Shown piece after piece: positions 35,162 through 45,167 of a stretch of 64,000 nt of DNA; position 1 is the stretch's first letter; every line of letters begins with the position of its first letter. This DNA comes from Clostridium cellulovorans 743B (GTDB lineage Bacteria; Bacillota; Clostridia; Clostridiales; Clostridiaceae). The stretch covers positions 2,480,001 through 2,544,000 of the forward strand of contig NC_014393.1 in NCBI RefSeq assembly GCF_000145275.1, in the 5' to 3' direction. Position numbers and translations under genes: made by a program. The notes beneath the pieces are model-generated. The model was not told where the DNA came from. It did no database searches and saw only the letters and a program-made list of their open reading frames with translations.

Positions 35162-36895
35162 TTATATATTTTTAATAATATCTATTTCATCAGAAGTAAA
35201 TCCAAAGAAATCATATAAGTCTGCACTACTATTAATAGCATCTATTGGAATTTCAAGCTTCAACAGATTGCTAGGATAATATTCATAAAGCTTATCTCCG
35301 AGCTTTTTACCAAAGGTTTTAAAGTAGAATTCATAGATATCGCTATTTAAAAGCTTCATAATATACTCATATGTAACAGACACATGATCTCTTAGAACTA
35401 AAGCGTATACATCAGCGCTAAAATAGCTACCACTACTTAATGCAAATCGGTTATTAACACTCTTGTAAGGATAGATTATTTTTTCTTGACTAAATATTTC
35501 TGGCTTTCTGCCCCATTGCAATTGAAACCATTTTCTTATTCCATTTTTACATTCTCTTCTTTCTTCTAATTTATATTTCATTTGATTAATAAAGCTTATA
35601 CAATTAGGAAAGTCGGATTCATTATTTATTAAATCTGAATAAATAATATATTTATCTGTATTTGTAACTGAAGCTTTTTCTATATTAGAGCTCTTAATCC
35701 AAGGCATTAAAAGCTCTTCTTCTAAATGATAGTTAGCTATATCTTCTTTTGTTACTATAAATGCTTTGTCACATCCAGTAATAATTCCTTGATAGCTTAT
35801 ACAAATATCATCTAAAGTAGTTGAACATTTTGCTTTTATTTTTTCAATTATGGATCTTTGTTTCTGATCTATAAGGATCCAGCCTTTATCATCAAGAAGG
35901 GTTTTATTTATGTAAAAAATATTCAATTTATTGTTTTCATAGCTATCTTTGCTAAAAAGTTCTTCTAAAAATTCTTTTTTACAGCAATTTTGAGGCTTGA
36001 TAACTTCAATATTTCTTTGGTATTGATAATTAGCTTGTTCTTTAGATAAAAAGATAATTACTGGATCCACATTAGCATTACTAAATGGTCTTATTCCATA
36101 GAAATCTACTATTTTTAAAATATCAAAGTTAACTTTTAACATTCGTCTTAATATTGACCCACTAGGAGATTCTAAAAAATACCTTGAAGTTATAAAAGTT
36201 AACTTTCCAGAATCCTCTAAGTGATTTAATGCTTCTTGAAAAAAACAATAGGATATATCACCTTTATCTGAATAAATAGATTTAAACTTAAGTTTCAAAG
36301 CTTTAGAATATTCTTTATTTATATCTTTGTGACCTATATAAGGAGGATTGCCTATAAAAACATCATAGTCATCTTTATCACAAGTTAAAAAATCTTCATT
36401 GTACAAGTTTCTAAATATTACTCCATGTTCTTTAAACAGATCAATAGTAAGAAGTTTTAAAGCAAAAGAATCTATATCATAACCAAATAGATTATTTTTC
36501 AAAATATGAGCCTTAATATCTGTTATCTCCATAGAATTTTTACAATTAATTTCATTTATATTCTCTTCAAATATATTTAAAAGATGATTATATAAGGGTA
36601 TTAATATATTACCAGTACCACAAGCTAAATCACAAATCTTTAAATAAGGATTACTTATTATTTCCTCTTTAGTAATAGTATTATTTATCATATAATTAGA
36701 TATATTAATAGGTGTGTATACTACACCTTTCACAGTTTTTCTATCATGAAAATTTTTGTAGAAAAACTCACTTATTTTTGATGAAATTTCAAACTTTAAG
36801 ACAAAATTAGTAAGAGCTAAATTTTTAAAATCAATATCTTTTTTAGAAATTATAATCTTATAAAGCTCTTCAATATCATTTGTAAACATATTCAT
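35162..36895 (-). CDS. camA: CamA-like solitary DNA adenine methyltransferase
   Basis: 577 residues. Motif I is CDLACGTGN (near residue 90), the catalytic motif IV is GNPPYIGH (near 182), and the C-terminal part is a TaqI-like target-recognition region. Several stretches recall C. difficile CamA: ISYQGIITGCDKAF, RRECKNGIRKWFQLQWGR, and YPYKSVNNRFA. CamA methylates the last A of CAAAAA and affects sporulation. No restriction enzyme gene is nearby, so it is probably an orphan, epigenetic methylase. GGAGA 8-9 bases before ATG; divergent from pdaA. Confidence 0.82.
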   Translation of the reverse strand: MNMFTNDIEELYKIIISKKDIDFKNLALTNFVLKFEISSKISEFFYKNFHDRKTVKGVVYTPINISNYMINNTITKEEIISNPYLKICDLACGTGNILIPLYNHLLNIFEENINEINCKNSMEITDIKAHILKNNLFGYDIDSFALKLLTIDLFKEHGVIFRNLYNEDFLTCDKDDYDVFIGNPPYIGHKDINKEYSKALKLKFKSIYSDKGDISYCFFQEALNHLEDSGKLTFITSRYFLESPSGSILRRMLKVNFDILKIVDFYGIRPFSNANVDPVIIFLSKEQANYQYQRNIEVIKPQNCCKKEFLEELFSKDSYENNKLNIFYINKTLLDDKGWILIDQKQRSIIEKIKAKCSTTLDDICISYQGIITGCDKAFIVTKEDIANYHLEEELLMPWIKSSNIEKASVTNTDKYIIYSDLINNESDFPNCISFINQMKYKLEERRECKNGIRKWFQLQWGRKPEIFSQEKIIYPYKSVNNRFALSSGSYFSADVYALVLRDHVSVTYEYIMKLLNSDIYEFYFKTFGKKLGDKLYEYYPSNLLKLEIPIDAINSSADLYDFFGFTSDEIDIIKNI

Positions 36896-36969
36896 GGTAA
36901 TGTCTCCAATTTTATTACTTTAAAATAATTTAGTTATTAATTATAGCATCTTAGGGGAGGTCTAGCAAT

Positions 36970-37959
36970 ATGAAATATAAGTCTATTGGAATTTTGATGA
37001 CTATTGCAACGATGTCAAGTTTAATTGGTTGTTCAGTTCAGAAGGTATCAGTAGAATACGAAGATAATGCAATCGAAAGTAAAGAAGTTTTTAACAATAA
37101 TCTAGAATATGCCGAAAAGGAATTAGTGGAATTAGAAGAGAAAAAAAATATTGAAAAAGCAAAACAAGAAGAGTTAGAAAGGCTTAAAGCTATAACCAAG
37201 AATGTAGAAACGGAAATTAAAGATTCTTTAAATGATAATACTAGTGAGGTTTCTTCAGGTGGCTTGGATAATAAAAAATATGGCTGGGGTCTTAAGCGAG
37301 GTGTAAATGGTGCTTTGCCTGATGCGGGACCTGGTAGAAGTGAACTATTATCAAAGTATCACGGGTATTATTTAGGAAACATTAATGAAAAAGTTATATA
37401 TTTAACTTTTGACAATGGTTATGAAAACGGTAACACCCATATGATTTTAGATATTCTTAAAAAGAATAATGTAAAAGCAGCTTTTTTTGTTACAACGCCC
37501 TATATAGATGAAAATCCAGATATAATAAAAAGAATGTTTGATGAAGGTCATGTAGTTGGAAATCATAGTACGACTCACCCTTCTATGCCTTCACTTAATA
37601 GTATTGATGCTTTCAGGAAAGAACTAGATGGATGTTCAAACGCCTATAAAAATATAACAAATACAGATATGGAAAGTTTTTTTAGGCCTCCTATGGGTGA
37701 ATTCAGTGTTCAATCCTTAAGCTATACTAAAGAGCTAGGATATAAGTCTATTTTCTGGAGTTTTGCTTATAAAGATTGGGATGTTAAGAACCAACCAAAT
37801 CCTAGTGAGGCTAAAGAAACAATATATAAAAATATCCACAATGGAGAGATAATGTTATTACATTCTGTATCCAAGACAAATACAGAAATTTTAGATGAAG
37901 TGATTAAAACAATTACTTCTAGAGGATATGAATTTAAAACATTAAGAGATTTACCATAG
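36970..37959 (+). CDS. pdaA: PdaA-type polysaccharide deacetylase (cortex muramic-delta-lactam)
   Basis: 329 residues. Lipoprotein-like signal with lipobox LIGC (Cys21), a coiled linker (about 45-85), then the NodB domain: YLTFDNGYENG, GNHSTTHP, FFRPPMGE, LLHSV. The WGLKRGVNGALPDAG start of the catalytic part is typical of PdaA. It deacetylates N-acetylmuramic acid for spore cortex lactam. The second Asp of the usual TFDDG is Asn here, a known PdaA feature. GGGGAGG precedes the ATG. Confidence 0.9.
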   Translation: MKYKSIGILMTIATMSSLIGCSVQKVSVEYEDNAIESKEVFNNNLEYAEKELVELEEKKNIEKAKQEELERLKAITKNVETEIKDSLNDNTSEVSSGGLDNKKYGWGLKRGVNGALPDAGPGRSELLSKYHGYYLGNINEKVIYLTFDNGYENGNTHMILDILKKNNVKAAFFVTTPYIDENPDIIKRMFDEGHVVGNHSTTHPSMPSLNSIDAFRKELDGCSNAYKNITNTDMESFFRPPMGEFSVQSLSYTKELGYKSIFWSFAYKDWDVKNQPNPSEAKETIYKNIHNGEIMLLHSVSKTNTEILDEVIKTITSRGYEFKTLRDLP

Positions 37960-37990
37960 GCGAAATGAAAATATTCGTTTTATCATTGAA

Positions 37991-38035
37991 AAAGGCTATC
38001 TCAAAATGCATGCACATGCGTTTCAGATAGCCTTT
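37991..38035. terminator. bidirectional terminator after pdaA
   Basis: AAAGGCTATCT / AGATAGCCTTT (11 bp) enclosing a second ATGC-rich stem, between convergent genes. Confidence 0.85.
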
Positions 38036-38087
38036 ATATATATGTTTCAATAAAGAAACTACTTTAATTCAACTACGATATATAAAT

Positions 38088-38732
38088 TTATATATCTATA
38101 TTTATCTTATTTAAAGATAATTTTAAAATACTATTTTTCTTCTCTTCATTAAGAGATAAAATTTGCTTTAGCTTTTCATTAATTTCTTTTACAAAGACCT
38201 CATTCTTAACCCCTTTAAGGTTTATTTTAATATTTATAACGCTACATTGAATAGCACTATATAAATTTAAAATACCTACAGCAGCATCGCTGATTACATT
38301 AGGATTTCCATAATTAGCGCTGTCTTCTAAATAATCATATAGCTTTAATGACTTTTCACAAAGTGCCATTGGGGTAGCTATAGCTCTTAGATATCCCTCT
38401 TGTATTTTTTCGCTTCTAAATTCTTTTTCTTCAGTAGTATCTTTAGGCAATTTGTATGATTCCATAAGTTTCAAAAAATCATCTGCATCCCTTTGGATAT
38501 CATCTAGAAAGCTTTCTTGAAGGACGGTAAGTTCGTTAAAATTAGTTAATAATTTTGTTTTTATAGTTTCATCATAATTATTAAATATTTTCTTATCGAT
38601 AGTTAAGTTATATACCATAAGTGCTAGTGCACTAGCTATAGCGCAGTTTAACGCAGCTACTCCCCCACCACCTGGTGTTGGACTTTCAGAACTTAATTTT
38701 TCTATAAATTTTTCGATTGTATTTCTCTTCAT
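38088..38732 (-). CDS. cyclodeaminase/cyclohydrolase family protein (FTCD-C type)
   Basis: 214 residues, all helical, with SESPTPGGGGVAALNCAIASALALMV near the start, the hallmark of formiminotetrahydrofolate cyclodeaminase and FchA-type cyclohydrolases. Acts on tetrahydrofolate one-carbon units. Which of the two reactions is not decidable here; no histidine-degradation genes are near. GGGGG precedes the ATG. Confidence 0.85.
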   Translation of the reverse strand: MKRNTIEKFIEKLSSESPTPGGGGVAALNCAIASALALMVYNLTIDKKIFNNYDETIKTKLLTNFNELTVLQESFLDDIQRDADDFLKLMESYKLPKDTTEEKEFRSEKIQEGYLRAIATPMALCEKSLKLYDYLEDSANYGNPNVISDAAVGILNLYSAIQCSVINIKINLKGVKNEVFVKEINEKLKQILSLNEEKKNSILKLSLNKINIDI

Positions 38733-38786
38733 GTCATTTCCCCCTTATGTTAAAGAAACATCAAAATTTATACTTTGATATTTTTT

Positions 38787-38816
38787 AAAAACTGCTGACA
38801 AAGGTCAGCAGTTTTT
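38787..38816 (-). terminator. terminator of the nitroreductase gene
   Basis: AAAAACTGCTGAC / GTCAGCAGTTTTT, perfect 13 bp, 4-base loop, ending one base from the nitroreductase stop codon. Confidence 0.85.
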
Positions 38817-39377
38817 CTAACTCATTACTAAGTTTTTGCGTGAATACTCATTTTCCCAATTATTTAGATATATATGTGAATCAACTGGTTTCATAGGATA
38901 ATGATTTTTAGCTTCTTCTGTTACTCCTATAGGGGTAATTGCTATAACCTTATATTCCTTTGGTATTCCTAAAATGTTTTTAATTTTGTTTTCATCAAAA
39001 GAAGCTATCCAACAAGTTCCATAGCCTTCATTGGTGGCAGCTAATATAAAATGCTCCATTGCAATAGCTGCATCTACCAAGTAGAAATCTTTTCCGTTTA
39101 TCTGACCTGATTCACTTGGATTGCCTACGACAATAGCAGTGATAGGTGCATCAGTAATTGCTCTTTGCGCATCTTCGGTGTCATTATTTATAGTTTCACC
39201 TAATTTTTCTCTTATACGTTGGTCATCTACAATTATAAACTTATATGAGGTATTATTTTTCCAAGATGGAGAGAGCATTGCAGCATTTATCATTTTTCCA
39301 ATACTTTCTTCTCTAACTTGATCTGTTTTGAATTTTTTTATGCTAGTTCTAGTTTCTAACACTTTATAGAAATCCAT
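38817..39377 (-). CDS. nitroreductase-family FMN oxidoreductase
   Basis: 186 residues with the family opening VLETRTSIKKFKTDQV and AAMLSPSWKNNTSYKFIIV, and EGYGTCWIASFDE. Binds FMN and reduces an unknown substrate with NAD(P)H. Transcribed 54 bp downstream of murJ, perhaps on the same message. Confidence 0.88.
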   Translation of the reverse strand: MDFYKVLETRTSIKKFKTDQVREESIGKMINAAMLSPSWKNNTSYKFIIVDDQRIREKLGETINNDTEDAQRAITDAPITAIVVGNPSESGQINGKDFYLVDAAIAMEHFILAATNEGYGTCWIASFDENKIKNILGIPKEYKVIAITPIGVTEEAKNHYPMKPVDSHIYLNNWENEYSRKNLVMS

Positions 39378-39431
39378 ATAATCACACTCCTTTAGTTTTA
39401 GTATGAGTAAATTGGATTTTTATATTCTAAT

Positions 39432-41009
39432 TTATGAAATGGATTTAGATCCTCTATTAAAAATCATTTTAATATATGTTAAAAACTCTTTTTCTTTCAG
39501 TATATATAGTAATAATCCATATATTGAAGCACCAATTAAAGCAGAGACTATAACAGAAATTAGACTTCCTGATATAGTGTGCTCAAAATGCTTAATAATT
39601 ATATTATTTAAAATATAAACTGTAAGTCCCATTAAAGCACTTGATGCTGTTATTTTGATAAAGCTTATAAAAAGTCTTCTAAAGTCAAGGCCATTAGTTT
39701 TTCTGCTAAGAGTTAACATTAATATTACTGTAGCAAAAAATGTAGCAAGAGAGTTAGCTAATGCAAGACCTCTAATTCCTAAATTGCCAATTGCAAAATA
39801 ACAAAAGACTATGTTCAAAAGAATATTTAAACCAGCATTATACATAGGTAATTTCGATTCATTTAATGAAAAGAATCCCCTATTTAAAACATCTCTCATT
39901 CCATAGATAACCATTGTAGGGATATAGAAAAGTAATGCTGATGAAGTCATTAAAACTTCCATATCTCCAAAAGAGCCTCTTTTAAGATACAAAGTAATAA
40001 GTGGCTCTCTTAGAACTAACAAACCTATAGCACCAGGTATCATTAAAAGAAATATTAGGTTAACTCCACGGACAATCTCACTCTTAAACTCAATATAATT
40101 CTTTCGCGCGATATGCCTTGCTAGTGTTGGATATATAACCATACTAATCGCTTGAGCAAATATTTCATAAACTAGCATATTAAGCTTATTAGCATAGTCA
40201 AGTGAAGAAATTGAGCCATATTCTAAAGAACCTGCAAAACCTCTAACTATGAAGACATTTATTTGAACAAGTGAAGAACATATAATTATAGGAATCATAG
40301 ATCTTCCAAGTCTTTTTATATTTTCGTCTTTAAAGTTAAAAACTAATTGATACTTGTATCCTAGCTTTTTAAAGGTTGGAATATTCACCAAAAGCATTGA
40401 TAAAAAACCTAAAACTGTGGCAACACCAAACCCATTTAATCCAAAGGTATCAATAAAAAATACTAGATAGAAAATATATATTGCATTTGAAAAAATGGGC
40501 ATTGACGAAGGTACAATAAATTCATCATGACTTTGCAATACAGAAGTAATTATACTTTGAGCTCCAACGAATAATAGTGATAAAAACATTATTCGAACTA
40601 AAAGTATTGCTTGATTATATATCTCAATATCTGCTTTAAAAGATGAAGCAAATATTGAGACAATAGCTCCAGCCCCAATTTCACCAAGCAGAACTACTAA
40701 GAGCGTAAAGAATAATGTTATATTTATTGTATTGTTTATAAATCTATTACGCTCTTTTATGTCTTTTGCTTCTTTTATATTTGTATGGATTGGTAGTAAT
40801 GCTGCAGTAATGCCATAGCTAATACTAATAAATAGCATTGTAGTACCAATAGAAAATGAATATATGTCATTTAAGTAACTTAATCCAAAACTTTTAGCGA
40901 TAAGAGAATCGCGAATGAGTCCTAAGAGCTTTGATGCAGTTATAAGTATCATTATAGCCAAAGAACCATTAAGTAGCTTACTTTTTTTCATATGTAGCTT
41001 ACTTCTCAT
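39432..41009 (-). CDS. murJ: MurJ/MviN-type lipid II flippase
   Basis: 525 residues and about fourteen membrane helices. MATE-like MOP superfamily protein with the MurJ start ASKLLGLIRDSLIAKSFG. Flips lipid-linked wall precursors. The ATG at 41009 almost touches the rfbD stop (41011); a second ATG at 40991 (MKKSKLL) fits family starts equally well and neither has a clear RBS. A polysaccharide flippase role is possible given the neighbours. Confidence 0.85.
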   Translation of the reverse strand: MRSKLHMKKSKLLNGSLAIMILITASKLLGLIRDSLIAKSFGLSYLNDIYSFSIGTTMLFISISYGITAALLPIHTNIKEAKDIKERNRFINNTINITLFFTLLVVLLGEIGAGAIVSIFASSFKADIEIYNQAILLVRIMFLSLLFVGAQSIITSVLQSHDEFIVPSSMPIFSNAIYIFYLVFFIDTFGLNGFGVATVLGFLSMLLVNIPTFKKLGYKYQLVFNFKDENIKRLGRSMIPIIICSSLVQINVFIVRGFAGSLEYGSISSLDYANKLNMLVYEIFAQAISMVIYPTLARHIARKNYIEFKSEIVRGVNLIFLLMIPGAIGLLVLREPLITLYLKRGSFGDMEVLMTSSALLFYIPTMVIYGMRDVLNRGFFSLNESKLPMYNAGLNILLNIVFCYFAIGNLGIRGLALANSLATFFATVILMLTLSRKTNGLDFRRLFISFIKITASSALMGLTVYILNNIIIKHFEHTISGSLISVIVSALIGASIYGLLLYILKEKEFLTYIKMIFNRGSKSIS

Positions 41010-41010
41010 T

Positions 41011-41847
41011 CTATAAAGTAGCTAGATATTCTTTTAGTGATTCTTTCCAGTCCCTTGTTATATCACCAGTTGTCAATTCTAAAGAATAATTTCTTAAAAC
41101 AGAGTACTTAGGTCTTTTTGCCGGTCTTGGGAATTCTTCAGTTGTACAAGGTACTAACTTAACATCCATATTTTTAAGTCTAAATATTTCTTGTGCAAAA
41201 TCGAACCATGAGCACATTCCTTTACATGTTGCATGGAATGTTCCATAATTTTTATTCTTAATTAAATCTCTAATAACATTAGCTAAATCAACAGTGCTAG
41301 TTGGAGATCCAACTTGATCAGAAACTACTTTTACCTCATTTCCAGATTCACCAAGTTTTATCATAGTTTTAACAAAATTATTTCCATCACCATAAAGCCA
41401 AGCAGTTCTTACAACATAATGTCTTGGATTTAGAGATTTTACAAGTTCTTCGCCTTGAAGTTTTGTTTCTCCATATACAGTTTGAGGATTTGTTCTATCA
41501 AATTCAGTTAAAGGTGCATTTCCTTCACCGTCAAAAACATAGTCTGTAGATACTTGAACAATCTCTGCTCCTATAGCAAAAGCAGCTGCAGCAAGATTTT
41601 TTGGACCAATTGTGTTTATTCTATAAGCATTCTCAACATCTTCTTCACACTTATCAACAGCAGTGTGAGCGGCACAGTTTATAACAACATCTGGTCTTTT
41701 TTCGATCATTATATTAAAAACTTCATCTACTTTAGTGATATCTAAATTATCAACATCTGTTAATATTAATTCTACGTTCTCATTCCTATATTGTTTTGTT
41801 AATTCTCTTCCTAATTGTCCATTAGCTCCAGTGATTAAAATTCTCAT
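41011..41847 (-). CDS. rfbD: dTDP-4-dehydrorhamnose reductase
   Basis: 278 residues. Rossmann start ILITGANGQLGREL, STDYVFDG, the YxxxK catalytic pair in VYGETKLQGE. Last step of dTDP-rhamnose synthesis. No rfbA, rfbB or rfbC is in the window. AGGAG precedes the ATG. Confidence 0.9.
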   Translation of the reverse strand: MRILITGANGQLGRELTKQYRNENVELILTDVDNLDITKVDEVFNIMIEKRPDVVINCAAHTAVDKCEEDVENAYRINTIGPKNLAAAAFAIGAEIVQVSTDYVFDGEGNAPLTEFDRTNPQTVYGETKLQGEELVKSLNPRHYVVRTAWLYGDGNNFVKTMIKLGESGNEVKVVSDQVGSPTSTVDLANVIRDLIKNKNYGTFHATCKGMCSWFDFAQEIFRLKNMDVKLVPCTTEEFPRPAKRPKYSVLRNYSLELTTGDITRDWKESLKEYLATL

Positions 41848-41978
41848 ATTATTTTCTCCTTTTATTATTATTCAAGAAATTGCATTAATAATTAACAACT
41901 ACCTTTTACTAAAGAATAGAAATATTCTTTAGTTTTAGTTGTAGTAGAAAATTAAGATTTTTACTATGCAAATTTCTA

Positions 41979-42695
41979 TTATTTTCTATTTGATATGACA
42001 GCTTTAATTATAAATTTGGGAATAACACCAAGTCGTTTAATTCTAAAGGGTTCTTTAGATACTCTATATAACCATTCTAAACCTAATGAAATCATCCATT
42101 TAGGTGCACGTTTTAGATTGCCTGCAATGATGTCAAAGCTTCCACCTACACCCATGAATATTTTACAAGGTAGAATATCCATATACTTTATTATAAATCG
42201 TTCTTGCCTAGGTGCCCCCATAGCAACAAATATCGCTTCTGCATTCGAAGCCTTTATATTTTCTATTATATCATTACAATTATTTAAATCAAAAAATCCA
42301 TTATGATAACCTGCAACAATCAGTGTGGGATATTTTTTCTTAAGTTTAGCTACTGCTTTAGTTACTGTGTCTTCAGTAGCTCCAAGAAGATATACTGATT
42401 TGTTTTTAGTTTCAAATTCGCGAAGTATTTTATCTAAAACTTCAATTCCAGGGATTTTACCTTCTACTGGCACTTTTGTAAGTCTGGCGGAAATAACTAT
42501 CCCTATACCATCAGGAATAATTATTGAATTTTTATCAGTAAAATTATTAAAAAGCTCTTCTTCCTTTAAACCACTCGTTAGAACTTCAGGATTTCCCGAG
42601 ATTATATGAGTTTTATTCTCGCTAACCATAACCTCATGAATCAAATGATCCATAGATTTACTATATATCTTATAACCTAATAAGTCACTAGCCAT
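41979..42695 (-). CDS. WecG/TagA/CpsF family glycosyltransferase
   Basis: About 238 residues. Family blocks PDGIGIVISARL, VYLLGATEDTV, VAMGAPRQERFI and GVGGSFDIIAGNLKRAP are present. TagA adds N-acetylmannosamine to lipid-linked GlcNAc in wall teichoic acid linkage; others make exopolysaccharide. The start at 42695 (MASDLLG) has AAGGGA upstream; the longer reading begins at a GTG with no RBS. Between the ligase-like gene and rfbD. Confidence 0.88.
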   Translation of the reverse strand: MASDLLGYKIYSKSMDHLIHEVMVSENKTHIISGNPEVLTSGLKEEELFNNFTDKNSIIIPDGIGIVISARLTKVPVEGKIPGIEVLDKILREFETKNKSVYLLGATEDTVTKAVAKLKKKYPTLIVAGYHNGFFDLNNCNDIIENIKASNAEAIFVAMGAPRQERFIIKYMDILPCKIFMGVGGSFDIIAGNLKRAPKWMISLGLEWLYRVSKEPFRIKRLGVIPKFIIKAVISNRK

Positions 42696-42764
42696 TTGTT
42701 TCAGTCCCTTCACTATTACTAAAAAATGAGCAGGTAATATATTGAAATATTACTTGCTCAAATA

Positions 42765-43979
42765 TTATGCATTTTTATTAAGTCTTTCAATAACATAAAC
42801 TATTCCTAAAAACAAGTAAAAATAGTTCATAATTTGAGGAAGTACCATTACATTATCAAACATATTAATAACAAAATAAGCTGTAATGAAGGATATCAAT
42901 ATTCCACCCATTAAATCTTTGTAGTAACCTGATAACTTATTATGAACTGTAAAAATCTTTTTTAATATAAAGAATGCACCTACAACATATGTAACGAAAC
43001 CTACAATTCCAAGTTCAGATAACATTTTTAAATATACATTATGGGTATGATAAATTTGCTCACCTGGATCATATTGAGGATATCTAGCAACATAACTTTT
43101 ATGGACTGCTTCATAATTGCCAGCGCCTACTCCTAAGATCGGATGTTCTTTAAAACATTTTAATGTCAAAGTCCAAATTTTTATTCTTCCAGAATTAATA
43201 TTAGGATCTACAAATTGTGTTAATCTTAAGCGAATAGTACTAATTGAAAGGGCTATAATTCCCCCAATCCCAAGAGGAATTAAAAATTTCCAACTATAGT
43301 ATATGCACAAAATTAGAATTCCTAATACTAAAGCTAACCAACTATTTCTTGAAAAAGTTAATACAATATTTACTACTAGAAGCAATAGCTCTACAGCATA
43401 AAAAATTTTCCATTTTTTTTTCTTTTCATTAACCATAATAAAGAACAGTGGGAAAAATAAAAGAACTGCATATCCAGCAAGAGTATTAGGATGACCTACA
43501 TTTCCTTCTATTCTTGCAATATCTCCTGTGTGAAATATTAATCCCCAACCTGTTATGTACTGAATAATTCCATATGTAAATTCGATAAAAGCAGGAATAT
43601 AGATTAACTTAATTAAGTTGTCTAAAGATTTCTTACTTTTGATTTCAAACCTAACGATAAAAAATATTCCTAGAGCTACTATAAATCTCATAGAATCTTT
43701 TAAAACTAATATAAGGTCAGTAGAATAACTTATGGAAATAAGCATAAAACCTAGTAAAACTAATAGTGTTATCGAGAGTTTATCAGTGAAAAATTCTTTT
43801 AAATTTTTTATAAATTGAATTTTCTTATCTTTAGACTTTAAGTTTATTGCTAGATATATAATCATTAATATTAGCATAAAAAACTCTGTAAAAAGTGTTT
43901 TTCTATTGATAGCTGATGGAAATAGAGGAAAAATAGTTAGATATATTCCAAATAGCATCATAAACCAGTTTGTATTCAT
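42765..43979 (-). CDS. O-antigen ligase-like membrane protein
   Basis: 404 residues, about ten to eleven membrane helices with a large loop bearing GHPNTLAGY and FKEHPILGVGAGNYEAVHKSY, typical of the Wzy/WaaL (PF04932) family. Joins or polymerises surface polysaccharide at the outer membrane face of the cell. RBS AGGTG before the ATG. Starts the run to tagA, rfbD and murJ. Confidence 0.85.
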   Translation of the reverse strand: MNTNWFMMLFGIYLTIFPLFPSAINRKTLFTEFFMLILMIIYLAINLKSKDKKIQFIKNLKEFFTDKLSITLLVLLGFMLISISYSTDLILVLKDSMRFIVALGIFFIVRFEIKSKKSLDNLIKLIYIPAFIEFTYGIIQYITGWGLIFHTGDIARIEGNVGHPNTLAGYAVLLFFPLFFIMVNEKKKKWKIFYAVELLLLVVNIVLTFSRNSWLALVLGILILCIYYSWKFLIPLGIGGIIALSISTIRLRLTQFVDPNINSGRIKIWTLTLKCFKEHPILGVGAGNYEAVHKSYVARYPQYDPGEQIYHTHNVYLKMLSELGIVGFVTYVVGAFFILKKIFTVHNKLSGYYKDLMGGILISFITAYFVINMFDNVMVLPQIMNYFYLFLGIVYVIERLNKNA

Positions 43980-44226
43980 GTACTCACCTAATTTCTATTA
44001 TTTAGTCAAAATTCTTCGTTTATTTTATCATATATAACATTCCTTTGTCCACATAGTATTGAATTAATGAGGTTGCTTGATTTATTAAAGTTGTTTTTGT
44101 TAAAGATATGCAATGGAAACTAGTAGCTTAAAGGATAATTTTATCAATGTGAGATTTAGGATTGTAAGTAACGATGTTATACCCAATTTAAATTTTATGG
44201 TTCAATATCAACTAACAAGCAAAATA

Positions 44227-44255
44227 ATGCCCACTATAAATGTTATAGTAGGCAT
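44227..44255. terminator. terminator of galU
   Basis: ATGCCCACTATAA / TTATAGTAGGCAT (13 bp with one G-T type mismatch), 3-base loop, directly after the galU stop. The gap to 43980 holds nothing else recognised. Confidence 0.75.
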
Positions 44256-44261
44256 ATAAAC

Positions 44262-45155
44262 TTAATCATGTAGTTTCTCCATAAACTCACTATTGTTTTT
44301 TAAGTTAATTAAATATTGCAAAAATTCGCCTCCTAAATCCTCACGTTTAAGTGCAAATTCCACTGTTGCTTGAAGAAAACCTAGTTTGTCTCCAACATCA
44401 TATCTACGTCCTTTAAATTCAAAGGCATACATTGCTTCTTCCATCATTAAGGTTCTTAATGCGTCCGTTAATTGAATTTCGCCACCCTTTCCAGGAGATG
44501 TATTCTCTAAAATATCAAAGATTCTAGGCGTTATTATGTATCTACCAAGAATTGCAATATTAGATGGCGCTTCATCAGGAGATGGTTTTTCTACTAAATC
44601 TTTAACTTTAAATACGCCATCTTCTATAGGTTTACCATTTACAATTCCATATTTGCTGACATCCTTTTCATCTACTCTTTGTACACCTAATACAGTTGTC
44701 TTATATTCGTTAAAGCAGTTTACTAATTGTTTTAAGCAAGGTTCTTTATTGTCCACAACATCATCACCTAGCATTACGGCAAATGGTTCGTTACCAACAA
44801 AGGTTTTTGCACAAGCAATTGCATGGCCAAGCCCTCTTGGCTCTTTCTGTCTTATATAATAAATATTAGCCATATTTGATATGCTATCTACAAGTTGCAA
44901 AAGTTCATTTTTTCCAGTGTTCTCAAGTTGCTTTTCAAGTTCAACTGATTTATCAAAATGATCTTCAATTGCTCTTTTATTTCTTCCAGTAATAATTAAA
45001 ATTTCTTCTATACCAGATGCTACTGCTTCTTCAATAATATACTGAATTGTTGGCTTATCAACTATTGGAAGCATTTCTTTTGGCTGAGCTTTTGTTGCTG
45101 GTAAAAATCTTGTTCCAAGTCCAGCAGCAGGTATAATAGCTTTTTTTACTTTCAT
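44262..45155 (-). CDS. galU: UTP-glucose-1-phosphate uridylyltransferase
   Basis: 297 residues. Nucleotidyltransferase start AIIPAAGLGTRFLPATKAQPKEMLP, AVMLGDDVV, VEKPSPDEAPSN. Makes UDP-glucose for envelope glycans. GGAGG before the ATG. 12 bp after the TPR gene and near phosphoglucomutase, which supplies glucose-1-phosphate. Confidence 0.96.
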   Translation of the reverse strand: MKVKKAIIPAAGLGTRFLPATKAQPKEMLPIVDKPTIQYIIEEAVASGIEEILIITGRNKRAIEDHFDKSVELEKQLENTGKNELLQLVDSISNMANIYYIRQKEPRGLGHAIACAKTFVGNEPFAVMLGDDVVDNKEPCLKQLVNCFNEYKTTVLGVQRVDEKDVSKYGIVNGKPIEDGVFKVKDLVEKPSPDEAPSNIAILGRYIITPRIFDILENTSPGKGGEIQLTDALRTLMMEEAMYAFEFKGRRYDVGDKLGFLQATVEFALKREDLGGEFLQYLINLKNNSEFMEKLHD

Positions 45156-45167
45156 ATGTTTTCCTCC

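Noticed and set aside
35162..36895. A type II restriction-modification system
   Set aside because: No endonuclease gene is on either side and the protein ends after the recognition domain, so a solitary methylase fits better.
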